NCBI GenBank assembly: GCA_031769625.1
Contig: JAUIMM010000701.1
Location: forward strand, 434,001 to 498,000
From: Taudactylus pleione
Lineage: Eukaryota > Chordata > Amphibia > Anura > Myobatrachidae
Length of the DNA stretch: 64,000 bases
Direction of reading: 5' to 3'
Shown here: one piece after another, positions 53,811 to 64,000 of the stretch
How the letters are laid out: each line of letters begins with the position of its first letter
Numbering within the stretch: the first letter of the stretch is position 1
Translations under genes and position numbers: made by a program
Notes under the pieces: model-generated
The model's input: the letters and a program-made list of their open reading frames with translations, nothing else
What the model was told of the DNA's origin: nothing
The model's database searches: none

Positions 53811-54349
53811 TTTTCAGACGCTCAAAAAATATGCACGAGCATGCTTTGTACGTGCACACTCCTATGGAAAAGAATAGGTCAATGGCTATTTAATTGATCA
53901 ATTTGTCTCATGGCTGATTTCTTGCGCTCAATTTTTAAAAAGTCTGGCATGTTTTTTTCTTACATGTCAGGAAGCTGCGGGATTACCTTTTTCTCTGTTA
54001 AATCTTGTGTGAACAGTCTCCACCCGTCCCAGTAAGAGTGGTCCCCTCCCAGAAAAATTGGACAGTCCAAGCCACCCTGTTTTAAAAAAAAATGGTACAT
54101 TCCACCAACACAGGTCTATTGTCCTGTTTTTCAGATTAGGGGCCATTTGCTCTCAGAGATTTGCAGGAACAGATCGTGTTACACCACTGTGCTGTATGTT
54201 TTTGTGTCTACAAACTAAAAACTACCAAACTACTAAATAAAACTAACAAACTCTCAACTGCCTATAAAACTACTAACAAACTGTGAACTGTAACTAGCTA
54301 GGGAATATTTTTAAAAAAATTGTTAACTAAAACAGAATAAGGTATTTGG
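53811..54349. other. Intronic stretch, nothing recognised
   Basis: CTAC/ACTAACAAACT repeats of low order near 54215-54290. No gene. Confidence 0.4.
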
Positions 54350-54690
54350 AATGTGTGTGGTGGAAGAGGAGGGGTGATAGTGGTGTGGCAAACTAGTATG
54401 GGGGTATGTCATGAAAGGGGGTGGGAGGGGGGGTTATGTAAATAAGGGGGAGTTATGCGATGGATTTGTGTGGTGTACGAGAGTAGAGGGGGAACTGACC
54501 TGTGAGAAGGAAGGGACTGGGAAATGGAGGTAATCTTAACTACGGAAGGGTGTAGGGGGTTGTTTTGCAAAGAAAGAGGGGGTGTGGGGAGGGGTATATA
54601 GGGGTGTATGCGGTAAGAAGGATACTGGGTATGTAAAATAAACAATGTTCAGTGTGGTGGATGTGAGGGGTGGGTTATGTAAGTAGAACT
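54350..54690 (+). repeat. G/T/A-rich, C-poor low-complexity block
   Basis: The + strand has very few C over about 340 bases. Motifs such as GGGGGGTTATGTAAATAAGG and GGTGGGTTATGTAAGTAGAA recur in diverged form. It is probably an old tandem repeat. Confidence 0.6.
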
Positions 54691-55255
54691 ATAATAAAGA
54701 AAAAAACTATATCGCCAGGCAGGTATGCAGGTATTACCAGTAGGCTTCCAGTGCGTTTTCTACAAAATGGATGCTGTAAATACGTGGGGCAAGGTTTATA
54801 TATGACGCGTGTGATTTCTGTACCAGTCCTGTCTCGCTCTTGTATGCAAATTACGCACAAGATTTGTCTTCTACTGGATAGCACTCAAAACGGGAGCGCG
54901 CACATTAAAAATCACATGTGAGGGATGCGGGAAATTTTAAACTGGAGGGAAAAATTATCCCGTGGCCAATTGAATATGCCCCTTAAGATCTGTTTGGCCC
55001 AACCACCAAACAACATTCACCATGTTGTACACCAAACTTGAGAGATTTAGTTGTATGAATAATAAGCTAAACAAACAAATCAAATGTAATCATTGGGTGA
55101 CAGAAGTTTAAACACTGGGCGACAAGACCTTGATCATTCAAAACAATAATTGTAGGTACCAATCTGGGTGATTGTCATATGTACAGTATAATTATCTTTA
55201 GTATATGAATGTCAACATTTTTCACCAATTCATATTGCAGTAAAGGTGTTTTGTC
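54691..55255. other. Intronic stretch, nothing recognised
   Basis: CAATTGAATATGCCCC near 54968 resembles a MITE terminus without an identified partner. Confidence 0.35.
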
Positions 55256-56057
55256 TCTATTTAGCAATTTTATTTACTAAAATATTGTGAAAATGGTGTT
55301 TTCACACCCTTTTCACATTATTTTAGTTTCATTGAAATGTATTAAAGGGCAATTAGAGTTGTTTTCGTGAAAAACTACTCCAAGCCCTTTAAGTTGCATT
55401 TGTTTAGCAATCAGATCTCATTTCCCATACTTGTACTGGGAAATGCGAACTGCTTGAAATTAACTAACGGGGAATTTCTAAAAAAAATACCGGGTGGTAG
55501 CCCTGCTATAACATCGCCATCTGGAGATGGTATTAAGCAGGGTTCCACCCAGACTCCTGCTTCGCTCTGACAGACAGAGCAGAGCCAAGAGGCGGCCCCC
55601 TGTGATCAGCTTTGTAGTCTAAATAGACTACAAGCTGATTACTGCAAAAAAAACACCTGCTGCCGGTGGTCCGCTAATTGGTGATTGGTGAGCTCTCTCC
55701 TTCGGTCAGGTGGTCGCCGGGGCTCCTGCACTGTGACCCTTGACAGCTGTGCTGTAAACTGGCATCTCAGTTTACAGCACAGCTGACTGGGGTCACAGAT
55801 CAGGAGCCCCGCGACCAGCTGACCGAAGGAGAGAGCTCACCGATTACTCACTGAGGTTAGTGTCAGCTGGGGATAGGGGGGGTATCGCTAGCCGTTTTTT
55901 GCGAAAAATACAGTGAGAATTGTGCAATGATGTTTCGCAGGGAAAAAGCTTGTTGATACATTCTCGTGATAATTCCTAAATTCGCAATGCGAATTTAGGT
56001 GAAATTATCACACTACAATCTGCATTTGAAATGCGGATTGTAGTAAATAGGGGCCTC
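55256..56057. mobile_element. MITE-like element with long internal hairpin
   Basis: The outer motifs TTTATTTACTAAAATATT (left) and GTAGTAAATAGGGGCC (right) resemble inverted ends of the TATTTACTA type. Inside, 55681-55761 and 55768-55847 are inverted repeats of about 80 bp with a 6-base loop. Examples are GGTGAGCTCTCTCCTTCGG / CCGAAGGAGAGAGCTCACC and GACAGCTGTGCTGTAAACTG / CAGTTTACAGCACAGCTG. A second hairpin, GTAGTCTAAATAGACTAC, lies at 55614-55631. No gene. Confidence 0.75.
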
Positions 56058-56203
56058 AGTGTGTTCTAGTATTTTCTCAGTCTGAATAGATTAAATCCTC
56101 CATGATGCTGCAGATTACAGCTCTACTGGAAAATTTAGTAAATTTTAACCTTCATATATTCATACATTTATTAATGTGTTTGTCATGTTTTCTTCTCTCA
56201 TAG

Positions 56204-56329
56204 GAAATGCTAAAGTGTAGCAAAAATTCTGAAGGCACAGCTGAATTAGAGGAAGCACTTGCCACCGTGCTGGATATCATCAAATCTGTGAATGATTCCA
56301 TGCACCAAATAGCCATTACTGGATATGAG
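56204..56329 (+). CDS. MCF2-family RhoGEF, DH-domain exon 5
   Basis: The acceptor TTCTCTCATAG precedes 56204; the donor GAG|GTACTA follows 56329. The 42 codons read EMLKCSKNSEGTAELEEALA, then TVLDIIKSVNDSMHQIAITG with YE at the end. This is the last DH helix and the start of the linker to the PH domain. KSVNDSMHQIAI is MCF2-like, while KEML and ITGY are MCF2L-like, so the paralogue stays open. It is phase 0 at both ends and joins the exon at 37089 without adjustment. No downstream exon (PH domain) was found before the window ends. Confidence 0.97.
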
Positions 56330-57172
56330 GTACTATTCCATAAAGCCATGCAGAGCTTGGAGTAAATATTATTTGTAAAACATTCTGACATTGACGTAAA
56401 CCAGACAGGGTCGATGAGCAGGTGTCACCTGGGGCAAAAACTCGGCCCACTTCATACTTCATCCCTTTGTTTCCTCCCTACCTTCCACCTACAAGCATGC
56501 AGGAACAGGGCAATAGAGAGCTGCCTGTCACCGCACTAGTGCTGGAGAGAAAGGCTATGTTAGATACTTCTCATCCGATTGTGGTGTCAGTGAGAATAGA
56601 CAGTGCTGATCTCATGTGACTTGTAGAGGTAACCCGAGATGAGCCTTCATATGCTATATACCTTCAAAGGGGCCGCACATTACTCTTAATCTCAGTAGTA
56701 AGATAAATTGATGCATTTGATTAATGAAAGAGACAACTATCTGTAATAACATATCAGTAGGCCTTTTAAACAAGCCCTATAAGTTATAACAAACAATTAG
56801 GACTACAAAGTAGGAAGGAGTTGGTGGCCGCTAGCGAAGGGTTGGAGGGACACATGTGGCCCCAGGGACGACTGTTGCCCATTATTGCTGTATACAGACA
56901 GAGCACCATTCCTGCTGGTCATGGCCATTATAGTAAGTGTGAGTGGATATCCCACCTCAGAAGGCTTAAACAGGTCTGAAGAAATGTTTGAAAACATTAA
57001 GATCCTCTGTTCCAGCCCCACTTTATTGCTGTAACCCACCTACCAAATTTAGGTTATTTCAATCCAGGGCCAGCACAACAGTCTCTCACTAATCTCTCCT
57101 CATTCCTCATGTGCATGACACTGCCTGGCCCCGTCTCCCTTTTCCTCCCAGTCCCTCCTCCCTGCACACAGT
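56330..57172. other. Start of intron 5, nothing recognised
   Basis: No gene or repeat boundary recognised. Confidence 0.4.
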
Positions 57173-57771
57173 GGAGCTCATTCAGATCTGATCGCAAGAT
57201 GCGGCCGCTCGCTAGCAAAAAGGGGCCGGCTATTTAAATGAAGAGCTCGCACTGTGTCGCGTAAGGACGCCCTCTATGTCTTAGCGAGCTACGACAAAGA
57301 CCACTCGCAAATGTATAAAGACACCCCCTTGCCACTTGCAACACCCGTCATCTCCGGGAATTGTAGGATTGATCGGTAACATAGAGATCCATCGGAGCTG
57401 CTCGCAGACCTTGAGGTTGCCTTTCCCCGCCGCAAGCACTGCGATCAGTGTGGGCTGAAATACATGCAGGTGACGAGTACAATGACGCTACTTTGCTAAT
57501 TATGCACGCCTTTAAACAGCGTTTTGGCGGCCTGATACGCCTGCGTCCGCAACACCACTCCCCCGTTTACAAGCACCTTCCCCTGTTACCACCCACAAAC
57601 GGCACTATCTGTCACTCAAAGTAGCGACCTGATAGTGGCTTACGAGCAACCAAAATCGGATCGCAAAGACTGGCTTGCGCACGCGCACTGTGAATTATAT
57701 GCATTCGCAGACGGGTGAAAATCGCTCATAGCGAGTGAGCGCAACTTAGCGACCGGGTCTGAATCAGGTCC
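57173..57771. mobile_element. MITE, GGAGCTCATTCAG/CTGAATCAGGTCC ends
   Basis: AGT stands on both sides (57170-57172 and 57772-57774). The interior GTTACCACCCACAAACGGC and CCCCCGTTTACAAGCACC matches 36168-36703 and 14440-14962 in opposite or same orientation. It is 599 bp and non-coding. Confidence 0.85.
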
Positions 57772-57802
57772 AGTGTGTGGCGAGTATCTCAAAAGACACT
57801 AA

Positions 57803-58671
57803 GGCCCGTATTCAATTAGCCACGAATAGTCGGAAGCCGCAAAAAAGTATCGCAGATTGCGACTTTTCACCAGGTTGAAACTTATCTCCGTATTCAATTG
57901 CAAACACTTTTTGCGTACGCGAAAACGCAATGCAATGTAATAGGCGAAAATGATACGCCTCTGAATAGGTGGAGAAAAAAAGTGCAAAATTGCTATTTTG
58001 GGGTGCAAAGGTGGGGAAACCACTCAGCATCCTTGTGACAGCCCCCCAAAGGATAACTGTGTAAAAAAAAAACTAAAAAAAAATGAGGAACAACCCAAAA
58101 AAGCACTTTGACAAAGGGGGCGAAAAAGCGCAAAGTGGGGGTACAAACTTAAAAACTAGCGAAATAGACTTTTGGGGGGGTCTGCAAGTATGGGTGAGAT
58201 GTTTTTTTGATTGCAGGTGTTTGCTTCCGGTGCGTTTTGTAAGTTTTTTTAAACTTGACTTTACCAACTTTAAACCATGCTTGCACCCATTTTCAAGTAC
58301 CCCAAATTTGACAGGACTATTTATTTTCACCCCAAAAAACAGCTTAATGCTATTCTTCAGCACTAGTGCAAAGACGCTAATTAGAAGAAATTACTACACC
58401 TTAAGTACCCCAAATAGCTGTTCGGGGGCATCTACGTTGATCCCCAATGTTAGTGCGTCTTTTAGGGGTGTCAGGCTGATTTCCCCAATTCTGTCAGCAC
58501 TTTTCGCCTGGTTTGCATTTGCCAGGTTTGCGTTTTCGCGTCTTTAGGAATTGAACAGCGTGAATCGCGGGTACGGACGCGATAAGTTTCCGCGGCTAAA
58601 ATACGCGATGTAGGCGAAAAGTACGGAAGGTGAAAAAGTATTGCTGGTGCAAAACTAATTGAATACGGCCC
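57803..58671. mobile_element. MITE with GGCCCGTATTCAATT ends, copy 2
   Basis: The left end is GGCCCGTATTCAATTAG and the right end CTAATTGAATACGGCCC; flanks are TAA and TAT. It is 869 bp, and the interior resembles 27119-27986. It has CTTTGACAAAGGGGGCGAAA and AACTTAAAAACTAGCGAAAT, where the other copy has AACTTTTTCGCACCC and ATTTCGCTAGTTTTTAAGTT in inverted orientation. Confidence 0.87.
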
Positions 58672-58902
58672 TATAGCTACATACTAGACTACCTGTGTAC
58701 CCAGCCGACGGCAGATGCGACGGAACGACATATCACCCCACAAATTGGTAAACGACCGCACATTACTTTGTTCTCCACCGCATTCCGCCACATCTTGTCA
58801 CATTCAAATGCATGGGGTTGTCAGTCACATTTTCAGATTAAGCAACACGTACAGCAGATCTGAAGATGCGACGGACGACCCCGCTGGAGCACGCATAGTG
58901 CA

Positions 58903-58994
58903 TACACACTAGACGATTTGAAATATTTTGTCGTTCTGATCTGTTGGAAATTGGCAAATTGTTAAAAAAATCGTCTAGTGTGTACACAGCTTAA
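58903..58994. mobile_element. Short MITE remnant with GTGTACACA end
   Basis: GTGCATACACACTAGACGAT is inverted as ATCGTCTAGTGTGTACACAG. It belongs to the terminal family seen at 502 and 20029. Sequence from about 58690 (CTGTGTACCCAGCCGACGG) may be part of a second, overlapping copy. Confidence 0.7.
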
Positions 58995-59022
58995 ACGTGC
59001 TAATATTGGGATTCCAGACACT

Positions 59023-59480
59023 GGGCCTGATCTAGCAGTTACTTTTACACACGCAATTGGTCGATTGTTGCGTACTGTGCATGCATAAGCGAACTAGCTA
59101 TTGCGTTCTGAACTGCGATTGCAGAGGCTACGGAGACCCTGAGCAGAGTGATTGACAGGAAATGCCGTTTGTGGGTGGTGACGGGGGTGGTCCGGTGAAC
59201 GTGGCCATAAGCAGCCATAGCACTGATAGCGTGCGTGGCTGGTAGCAGTTTCAGAGTAAGGTCAGGGCTTGTGCAAGTGTGCATATGGGTCCGATGTTAC
59301 TCGATGTTACCGATTGTTTTGTTATGTTGCCCTAGTATACGGATGTGAGTAAGGGGCAGTGGGGGTCCTTATGTCTGCCTGCGATCACAATGTGAATGCA
59401 AACATTTACATGTCACCGCTGATATTAGCAACTGCGGTGCGTGCGTATAAGCAGAATTGCGATCCGTAGTGAATCAGGCC
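59023..59480. mobile_element. MITE with GGGCCTGATCTAG/CTGAATCAGGCC-type ends
   Basis: The interior TTGACAGGAAATGCCGTTTG, GTGGGTGGTGACGGGGGTGG and CGATGTTACTCGATGTTACC matches 13590-13960. The terminal bases are decayed and no clean 3-bp duplication is visible. Confidence 0.8.
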
Positions 59481-60275
59481 TGGAGCCACAGCGCCACTGT
59501 TCTGATGTGTGATGATCGATCAACAGCCTTCATTTTATCCCCTCCAGCACTGCCCAATCACAATCCCCCACTGGCACCCTCCTTCACCCGTGGCACATGC
59601 CCGTGCACTCTGCCTAGGTGTTCCCTGTAAATGAGGTGTATAATAATATATCATCTAAAGTAAGAAATAAGCTACAAGAAGCTGACCTGACAGTATATAA
59701 AAGTGGGCAATGGACTTATGACAAAATTCATGAAAGGTTTTTGTGTGTTAAGCTAAATTCAAATAAAAATAACTCCTTGGTATTATGTAAGTATAAGGTA
59801 TTCACAATGTGTTCATGTTGTCACTGAGCAAGTTTATTGTTAAATTTGGCTACATATGTGGGTGCCCAAATTGGATCTTATTGGGGTGAGTAGTTATATT
59901 AATTCTGTGTTACAATAATGCCTGATCTTTTAGCTAGAGGAACTACTACAACTGGAAATTAAAAAATAATTTACAGCATTAGAGACTGCTCATATCCAAA
60001 TAGTAACCACAGTGACCTTTTACCAGTAAACCAAGGTGAAGTAATTAGAACTTGTTTGACACATTTCTATGTGTGTCCGAGAAAATGTTTTTAAATAGAC
60101 GGATGAGGAAGGGGTTTGAAGAGAAGGATTTTAAATTTACATTAAATGACCATCCCTTCTGTGAAGATACAAACTTTAACAAAAGTGATGATCTGAAACC
60201 AGCTGACCAGCATAAGGAAGTGTTTAAACTAAAGAAAAAGGTCATGAAATAAATAAGAGTAAAGTAGTCTACTGC
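59481..60275. other. Intronic stretch with two short unexplained frames
   Basis: Frames at 59618-59827 (69 codons) and 60052-60252 (67 codons, ending in a lysine-rich tail) start with ATG. They have no recognised similarity, splice context or repeat partner. They may be remnants of a transposon protein. I do not call them genes. Confidence 0.35.
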
Positions 60276-60452
60276 CAGTGGCCGCTCCAGGGGTGGGGCT
60301 GCAGTACAGTCCAAAATTCAAATAGGGGAACCACACCAACTGCCAGTGAGTCCCGGCCTGCAATGATTGGCAGCGTTTGAGGTGGCAGTTGGTGTGGATT
60401 CCCTACCTGAATTTTGGACTGTGCTGCAGCCCCACCCCTGGAGCCACCACTA
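60276..60452. mobile_element. hAT-like palindromic MITE
   Basis: The left end CAGTGGCCGCTCCAGGGGTG and the right end CACCCCTGGAGCCACCACTA are inverted. The inner part GCTGCAGTACAGTCCAAAAT pairs with ATTTTGGACTGTGCTGCAGC, and CCACACCAACTGCCA pairs with TGGCAGTTGGTGTGG. The 8-bp flanks do not match. Confidence 0.8.
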
Positions 60453-61227
60453 GCCTGCTCCAACACACAAGATGTATTATTTTGGCAGGCTCCTAAAGTA
60501 GAAAAATATTAAAGCAACAGACAGCGGATGTTCAGTTCTGAAGGCCTACTCCAGAAGGATAGCTATACATTAAAGATCATGCAAGGATGAGCAAAAATGG
60601 TGCATGGGCTACATAGCAAAACTTCCTAGGAAAGACTAAAGGATTTAAACATACAGCTTGCAGAGAATGGATAGGTGGGTATGTTATGGAATAGGACTCG
60701 TCAAACATCTTTGAACCTATGACGTGTGCGCAACATGGTAGCTAGAAGGTTACTGTTTGTCAGTTTAGGTCAATTTGCACCCACTCTCAGCTCAGCCCCC
60801 CCCCCCCCACATGGGCTTTGCTGCTGTGGGCCCGCAAGTCGTGACTATCTAACTGCCACCCATAACATGACTAACATTACAGAATCAGAATGCAAAGAAT
60901 GGTCAGGTGTAGCACAAGGCAAGGGTCACAGGCATAGGTGAATAGTAAACACTCAATTTGAGATCACAGTCTCTGTTATATAAGCAGATTTGTTATATAA
61001 GCAGATGTTTGGTACATAGAGAATCAAGGGCAAACGCTGGAGCAAGGGATAGGCCCTAATACGCTAGCACCAACTGGCACCAAAGGTGCCAGCAGTCATG
61101 TGACCACAACTATGAACTACTGGCAGCACCCAGTAAGGCTGTAACGGGTAGTAGAGCCTATATATTCATAAAATTACGGTCCAGCGCTGAGTATAAATGA
61201 ATCTGCTCAGTCAGGATGTTCTACTTA
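60453..61227. other. Intronic stretch, nothing recognised
   Basis: Includes a 16-bp tandem duplication (TTATATAAGCAGATTTG / TTATATAAGCAGATGTT at 60976-61008) and a poly-C run near 60798. No gene. Confidence 0.4.
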
Positions 61228-61818
61228 TGATCGATAGGTAAAGATGAGTGCTATGCGGTGTATGTGGTGTATTTGCATAAACAACTATACTTTTAATCTT
61301 AAACAAAAAGTTAATAAATAACAAATACACAAAAAAAAATCTTAAAAAGTGAATAAATAACATACAAGAGAATTTTAAAACACTCTACCTTCATGAAGTA
61401 GAAATGATTATGCTCTTTTTAGTGGGGTTGGTGGTGTAGAGCAGGACCCAGGTGAATGCGGGAATATAATCGGTAAACTATTCCAGCTTACCCTGATTCT
61501 CCCTCCGGTGTCTTGTTGCTGGTGGCTGTACTGAGCAGAGCTCCGTAGCAGTGAGCACTTTGTTCTCCTGTTCCTATGTCAGTTACTGTGTCCCCCATTG
61601 GGGACCGGAAGCGACCAGCGTCAGGTCCAGGAGTGAAGACCTGCAGCTGTAGCAGTATCTTCCAATGCGTTTCATATGTCAGTAGTTTTTCTCTTAATAC
61701 ACAAAAAATGTGTTCTTTTACTTGTTATTTATTCACTTTTTCTTTAAGATTAAAAGTATAGTTGTTTATGCAAATGCACCACATACACCTCATAGCGCTC
61801 GTCTTTACCTATCGATCA
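61228..61818. mobile_element. MITE with inverted repeats of about 130 bp
   Basis: TGATCGATAGGTAAAGA at the left is inverted as TCTTTACCTATCGATCA at the right. The arms continue through ATTTGCATAAACAACTATAC / GTATAGTTGTTTATGCAAAT and AAAAAGTGAATAAATAAC / GTTATTTATTCACTTTTT. The centre (61440-61660) is unique. No duplicated flank was resolved. It lies beside the Tc1 relic that follows. Confidence 0.85.
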
Positions 61819-61834
61819 CTGGTGTCCCAAAGAG

Positions 61835-62282
61835 AGTGGGATGCGGCACAGCATGACGGGACCCAAGACCATGCTGCCGGAAAAAGGTTGATGTTGCTCT
61901 GCACCAATACATTGGAATTTACCAGTAGTTTATACACAGTGAAGTGCCAAATATCATGGGATAGATGCCCTGACCTGATGGATTTGCATCTGGTACCTCC
62001 TGCATTGAATGTGGATGTGATTTGAGCCAGTAACACTTGTCTGATACACGTACAATTCTGGCCAAACGCCACTGGTCACGATCATTAAGCACCCGTGGTC
62101 GTCCACTGCGCTGTCCACGGTGGGTGATAATACCTTCCATGAAGTATTCCCAGTACACACGTGACACTGTAGCTCGAGGAATGTTGAAGTCTGAACAATT
62201 TCAGAAATGGAATGTGCTACCCGTCCGGCACCCACTATCATGCTTCGATATTCCACCCTGCTATGCAGTCTAGCCGGTGTTC
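61835..62282 (-). pseudogene. Tc1-like transposase N-terminal relic
   Basis: On the minus strand the frames give MIVGAGRVAHSISEIVQTST, the first helix-turn-helix region, and RVYWEYFMEGIITHRGQRSG then RPRVLNDRDQWRLARIVRVS, the linker and second helix-turn-helix with the GRPR box. At least one frame change occurs between them. The catalytic domain is absent. It is a different family from 25208-26819. Confidence 0.8.
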
Positions 62283-62508
62283 AGACTGACTCACGAGATG
62301 TCAGATTACAACAGATAAAGGTCTAGGCATTCCAAGATGTCACAGTATGGTGATGCCACCTACCATTACCTTTACATACTTCAGTGTAAAGACTTCTGAG
62401 ACATCTTGATTGAGCAATTCAAACTTTAGCTTGAATCCAAAATACATTTGTGCACATATGAGAAGTGAAAATAAATTGCGCCAATGAAAAATGTCCAACA
62501 GAGGTTAA

Positions 62509-62765
62509 GGGCCGTATTCAATTAGACACGAAAAGCCATATTTGGCGAAAAAGTTTTGCCGATTACGTAATTTCGCCAGGTGGGAAAGTATCGCCGTATT
62601 CAATTCCAAATAGTTTTCGCGGACGCAAAAACTCAATGCAATGTAATAGGCGAAAAAGATTCGCCTATGAATAGGTGGTGAAAAAAAGTGCAGAATTGCA
62701 GTTTTGGGGTGCAAATGCCGGGAAACCACTCAGCACCCTTGGGACAGCCCACCAAAGCATAACTA
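62509..62765. mobile_element. MITE with GGGCCGTATTCAATT start, truncated copy 3
   Basis: It aligns with the left 250 bp of 57803-58671 (CGTATTCAATTAGACACGAA, GTATTCAATTCCAAATAGTT, CAATGTAATAGGCGAAAA, TTTTGGGGTGCAAA). It breaks off near CACCAAAGCATAAC. Confidence 0.83.
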
Positions 62766-63514
62766 CTCTGTGGCATTCCGGGGTATGCATATGCACCTGG
62801 GGACTGCTTTTTTGGGAGGTGTAGATACTCTTCTGGGGGTGTGGGGGGCTCCCCGAAATTTTATGAGCCTCCCGACACTCCCGGGAGAGTAGGTAAGTAT
62901 GATTCACCTCTGGGGATTAGCAGAGTGGGTCCCAGCCACCAGACCTCCCCTCCTCAACATTTAATTGACTCCTCCTCTCTCATAAATGGGGTGGGGGAAA
63001 TATTACAGAATCATCGAAAAATACAGTGCACATATGGAGAGATCCCTTTATCAAACTAACAGAAACACACACTATTTAGATTGCCAGCAATCAAAATACA
63101 ATTGTGATTAAACTAACTCACGGATACTTCATTTGGCATTCTCATACTCTAGTCTGCAGAATACTAACTTTAATTAGTGGCGAGTTATGAGAAAACATAC
63201 CTTATATATAACTTAACCAAAATACTGGCTAATTTTACTAATCTATAGGAAACAATTGCTTAAAATACTGATGTAGACTAGAATAACTATGAGCACCTAA
63301 ACAGCAGGGCGGATTGGTCGTAGGCATCACTGGTAGGTGTATGTAATTTGTTTTGTCCAACATTTGACAGAAATTGGGCAACAAAGGTCCAAATGCACAG
63401 ACGCTCAAGCATGGTGATCTCCCATGCTGGTCTCCACACAGTTTGTTGGACACAGGCTATAGCCAGAGTGCTGTTCCATGAGCTTGTCATCCAGAAGTGG
63501 TCAAGCTACAAGCC
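62766..63514. other. Intronic stretch, mostly unrecognised
   Basis: No supported gene. The minus-strand frames at 63238-63490 have no recognised similarity. Confidence 0.4.
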
Positions 63515-63830
63515 TGGGGTGCTACTGTATGTACATTATGATGTACTGTATGGCATCACCTTGATGCTCAATGTACTGTATGACATTCAAAGCAATGCTG
63601 CCTGTACATTATGGCAGTCACTGGGATGCTGTCAGTGCTGTATGGTGATCATGGGATACAAAATCTTTGCTGTATGGTGGTAACTAGGATGCTGTTTGTG
63701 CTGTATTGTCACTAGGATGCTCAATGTAATGTCTGGCAGTCCCTGGAATGATCTCTGTACTTTATGGTGGTAACCAAGCTGTCTCTAAACTTGTGGCGGT
63801 GACTGAGATGCTCTCTGTACTGTATGATGG
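63515..63830 (+). repeat. Degenerate minisatellite, about 35-40 bp units
   Basis: GATGCTCTCTGTACTGTATG-like phrases recur: ATGTACTGTATGGCATCACC, GGATGCTGTCAGTGCTGTAT, GGATGCTGTTTGTGCTGTAT and GATGCTCTCTGTACTGTATG. Units diverge too far for an exact count. Confidence 0.8.
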
Positions 63831-63834
63831 GATC

Positions 63835-64000
63835 AGGGGCGTAGCAAGACCCATGGGGATGGGGGCCCCATAGCAACATTTCCAAAGCCCCCCCTGCAAA
63901 TTATTTAGCAGTTTATCCATTTTGATTGTAAATGATCTAGTATCTGCCTACTTAGCTAACATGCAGGATTAAATGAATGGTGATTAGCATATAGTAAGCA
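63835..64000. mobile_element. hAT-like left end, runs off window
   Basis: CAGGGGCGTAGCAAGACCCA followed by GGGGGCCCC is the usual start of CAGNGGCGTA-type hAT copies. The right end is not in the window. Confidence 0.5.

Noticed and set aside
57799..62729. Two similar 74-codon minus-strand frames (57799-58023 and 62505-62729) with shared HPK.AILHFFSPPI
   Set aside because: They lie at the same place in two copies of one MITE, so the similarity is that of the repeat. There is no sign that the protein is conserved beyond the DNA.
1..64000. CRISPR arrays, bacterial operons, tRNA or rRNA genes
   Set aside because: None was seen. The tandem repeats have no unique spacers, and the sequence is intronic vertebrate DNA.

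Overview
The window looks like nuclear DNA of a vertebrate with a large, repeat-rich genome. It carries DIRS-type tyrosine-recombinase retroelements, L1/Tx1-type LINEs, Tc1/mariner and hAT transposons, and many MITEs with 3-bp target duplications. That mix fits an amphibian, most likely a frog, but no species can be named from the sequence. There is no bacterial, viral or plasmid backbone, no CRISPR array and no operon.

One host gene is visible. Five short coding exons on the + strand (1-132, 5862-5931, 29962-30054, 37089-37181, 56204-56329) encode most of the Dbl-homology (RhoGEF) domain of an MCF2/MCF2L/MCF2L2-family protein. All junction phases agree. The first intron uses an apparent GC donor rather than GT. 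Intron lengths are about 5.7, 24.0, 7.0 and 19.0 kb, and the fifth intron runs off the right edge. Everything else in the window is intronic.

Intron 1 (133-5861) holds MITEs, a (CTAT)n microsatellite, a Tc1 end and a telomere-like minisatellite. Intron 2 (5932-29961) holds a 5.2-kb DIRS copy (7313-12535) with an unbroken RT-RNase H frame. It also has a second, internally deleted DIRS copy with both inverted termini and the internal complementary region (15012-17756), a 62-bp satellite array (22540-23945) and a 1.6-kb Tc1 element with matching ends (25208-26819). Intron 3 (30055-37088) holds telomere-like minisatellites, MITEs and an antisense L2/CR1-like LINE broken by later insertions. Intron 4 (37182-56203) contains a stack of nested insertions: a 5'-truncated L1 on + (41070-51944) took in a hAT element, a palindromic MITE and a nearly full-length antisense L1 (44543-51346), and that L1 in turn was split by a MITE (45551-46078). 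The target duplications of both L1 insertions can be read. Intron 5 (from 56330) holds more MITEs and relics.

The most unusual signal is a roughly 0.5-kb MITE family (copies at 945, 3647, 17032, 21326, 33942 and 45551) made almost entirely of consecutive short hairpins. Between copies the stems differ by paired, compensating changes, so pairing is kept while sequence is not. A second odd signal is six islands of CCCTAA-like minisatellite, each bounded by similar GC-rich ends.
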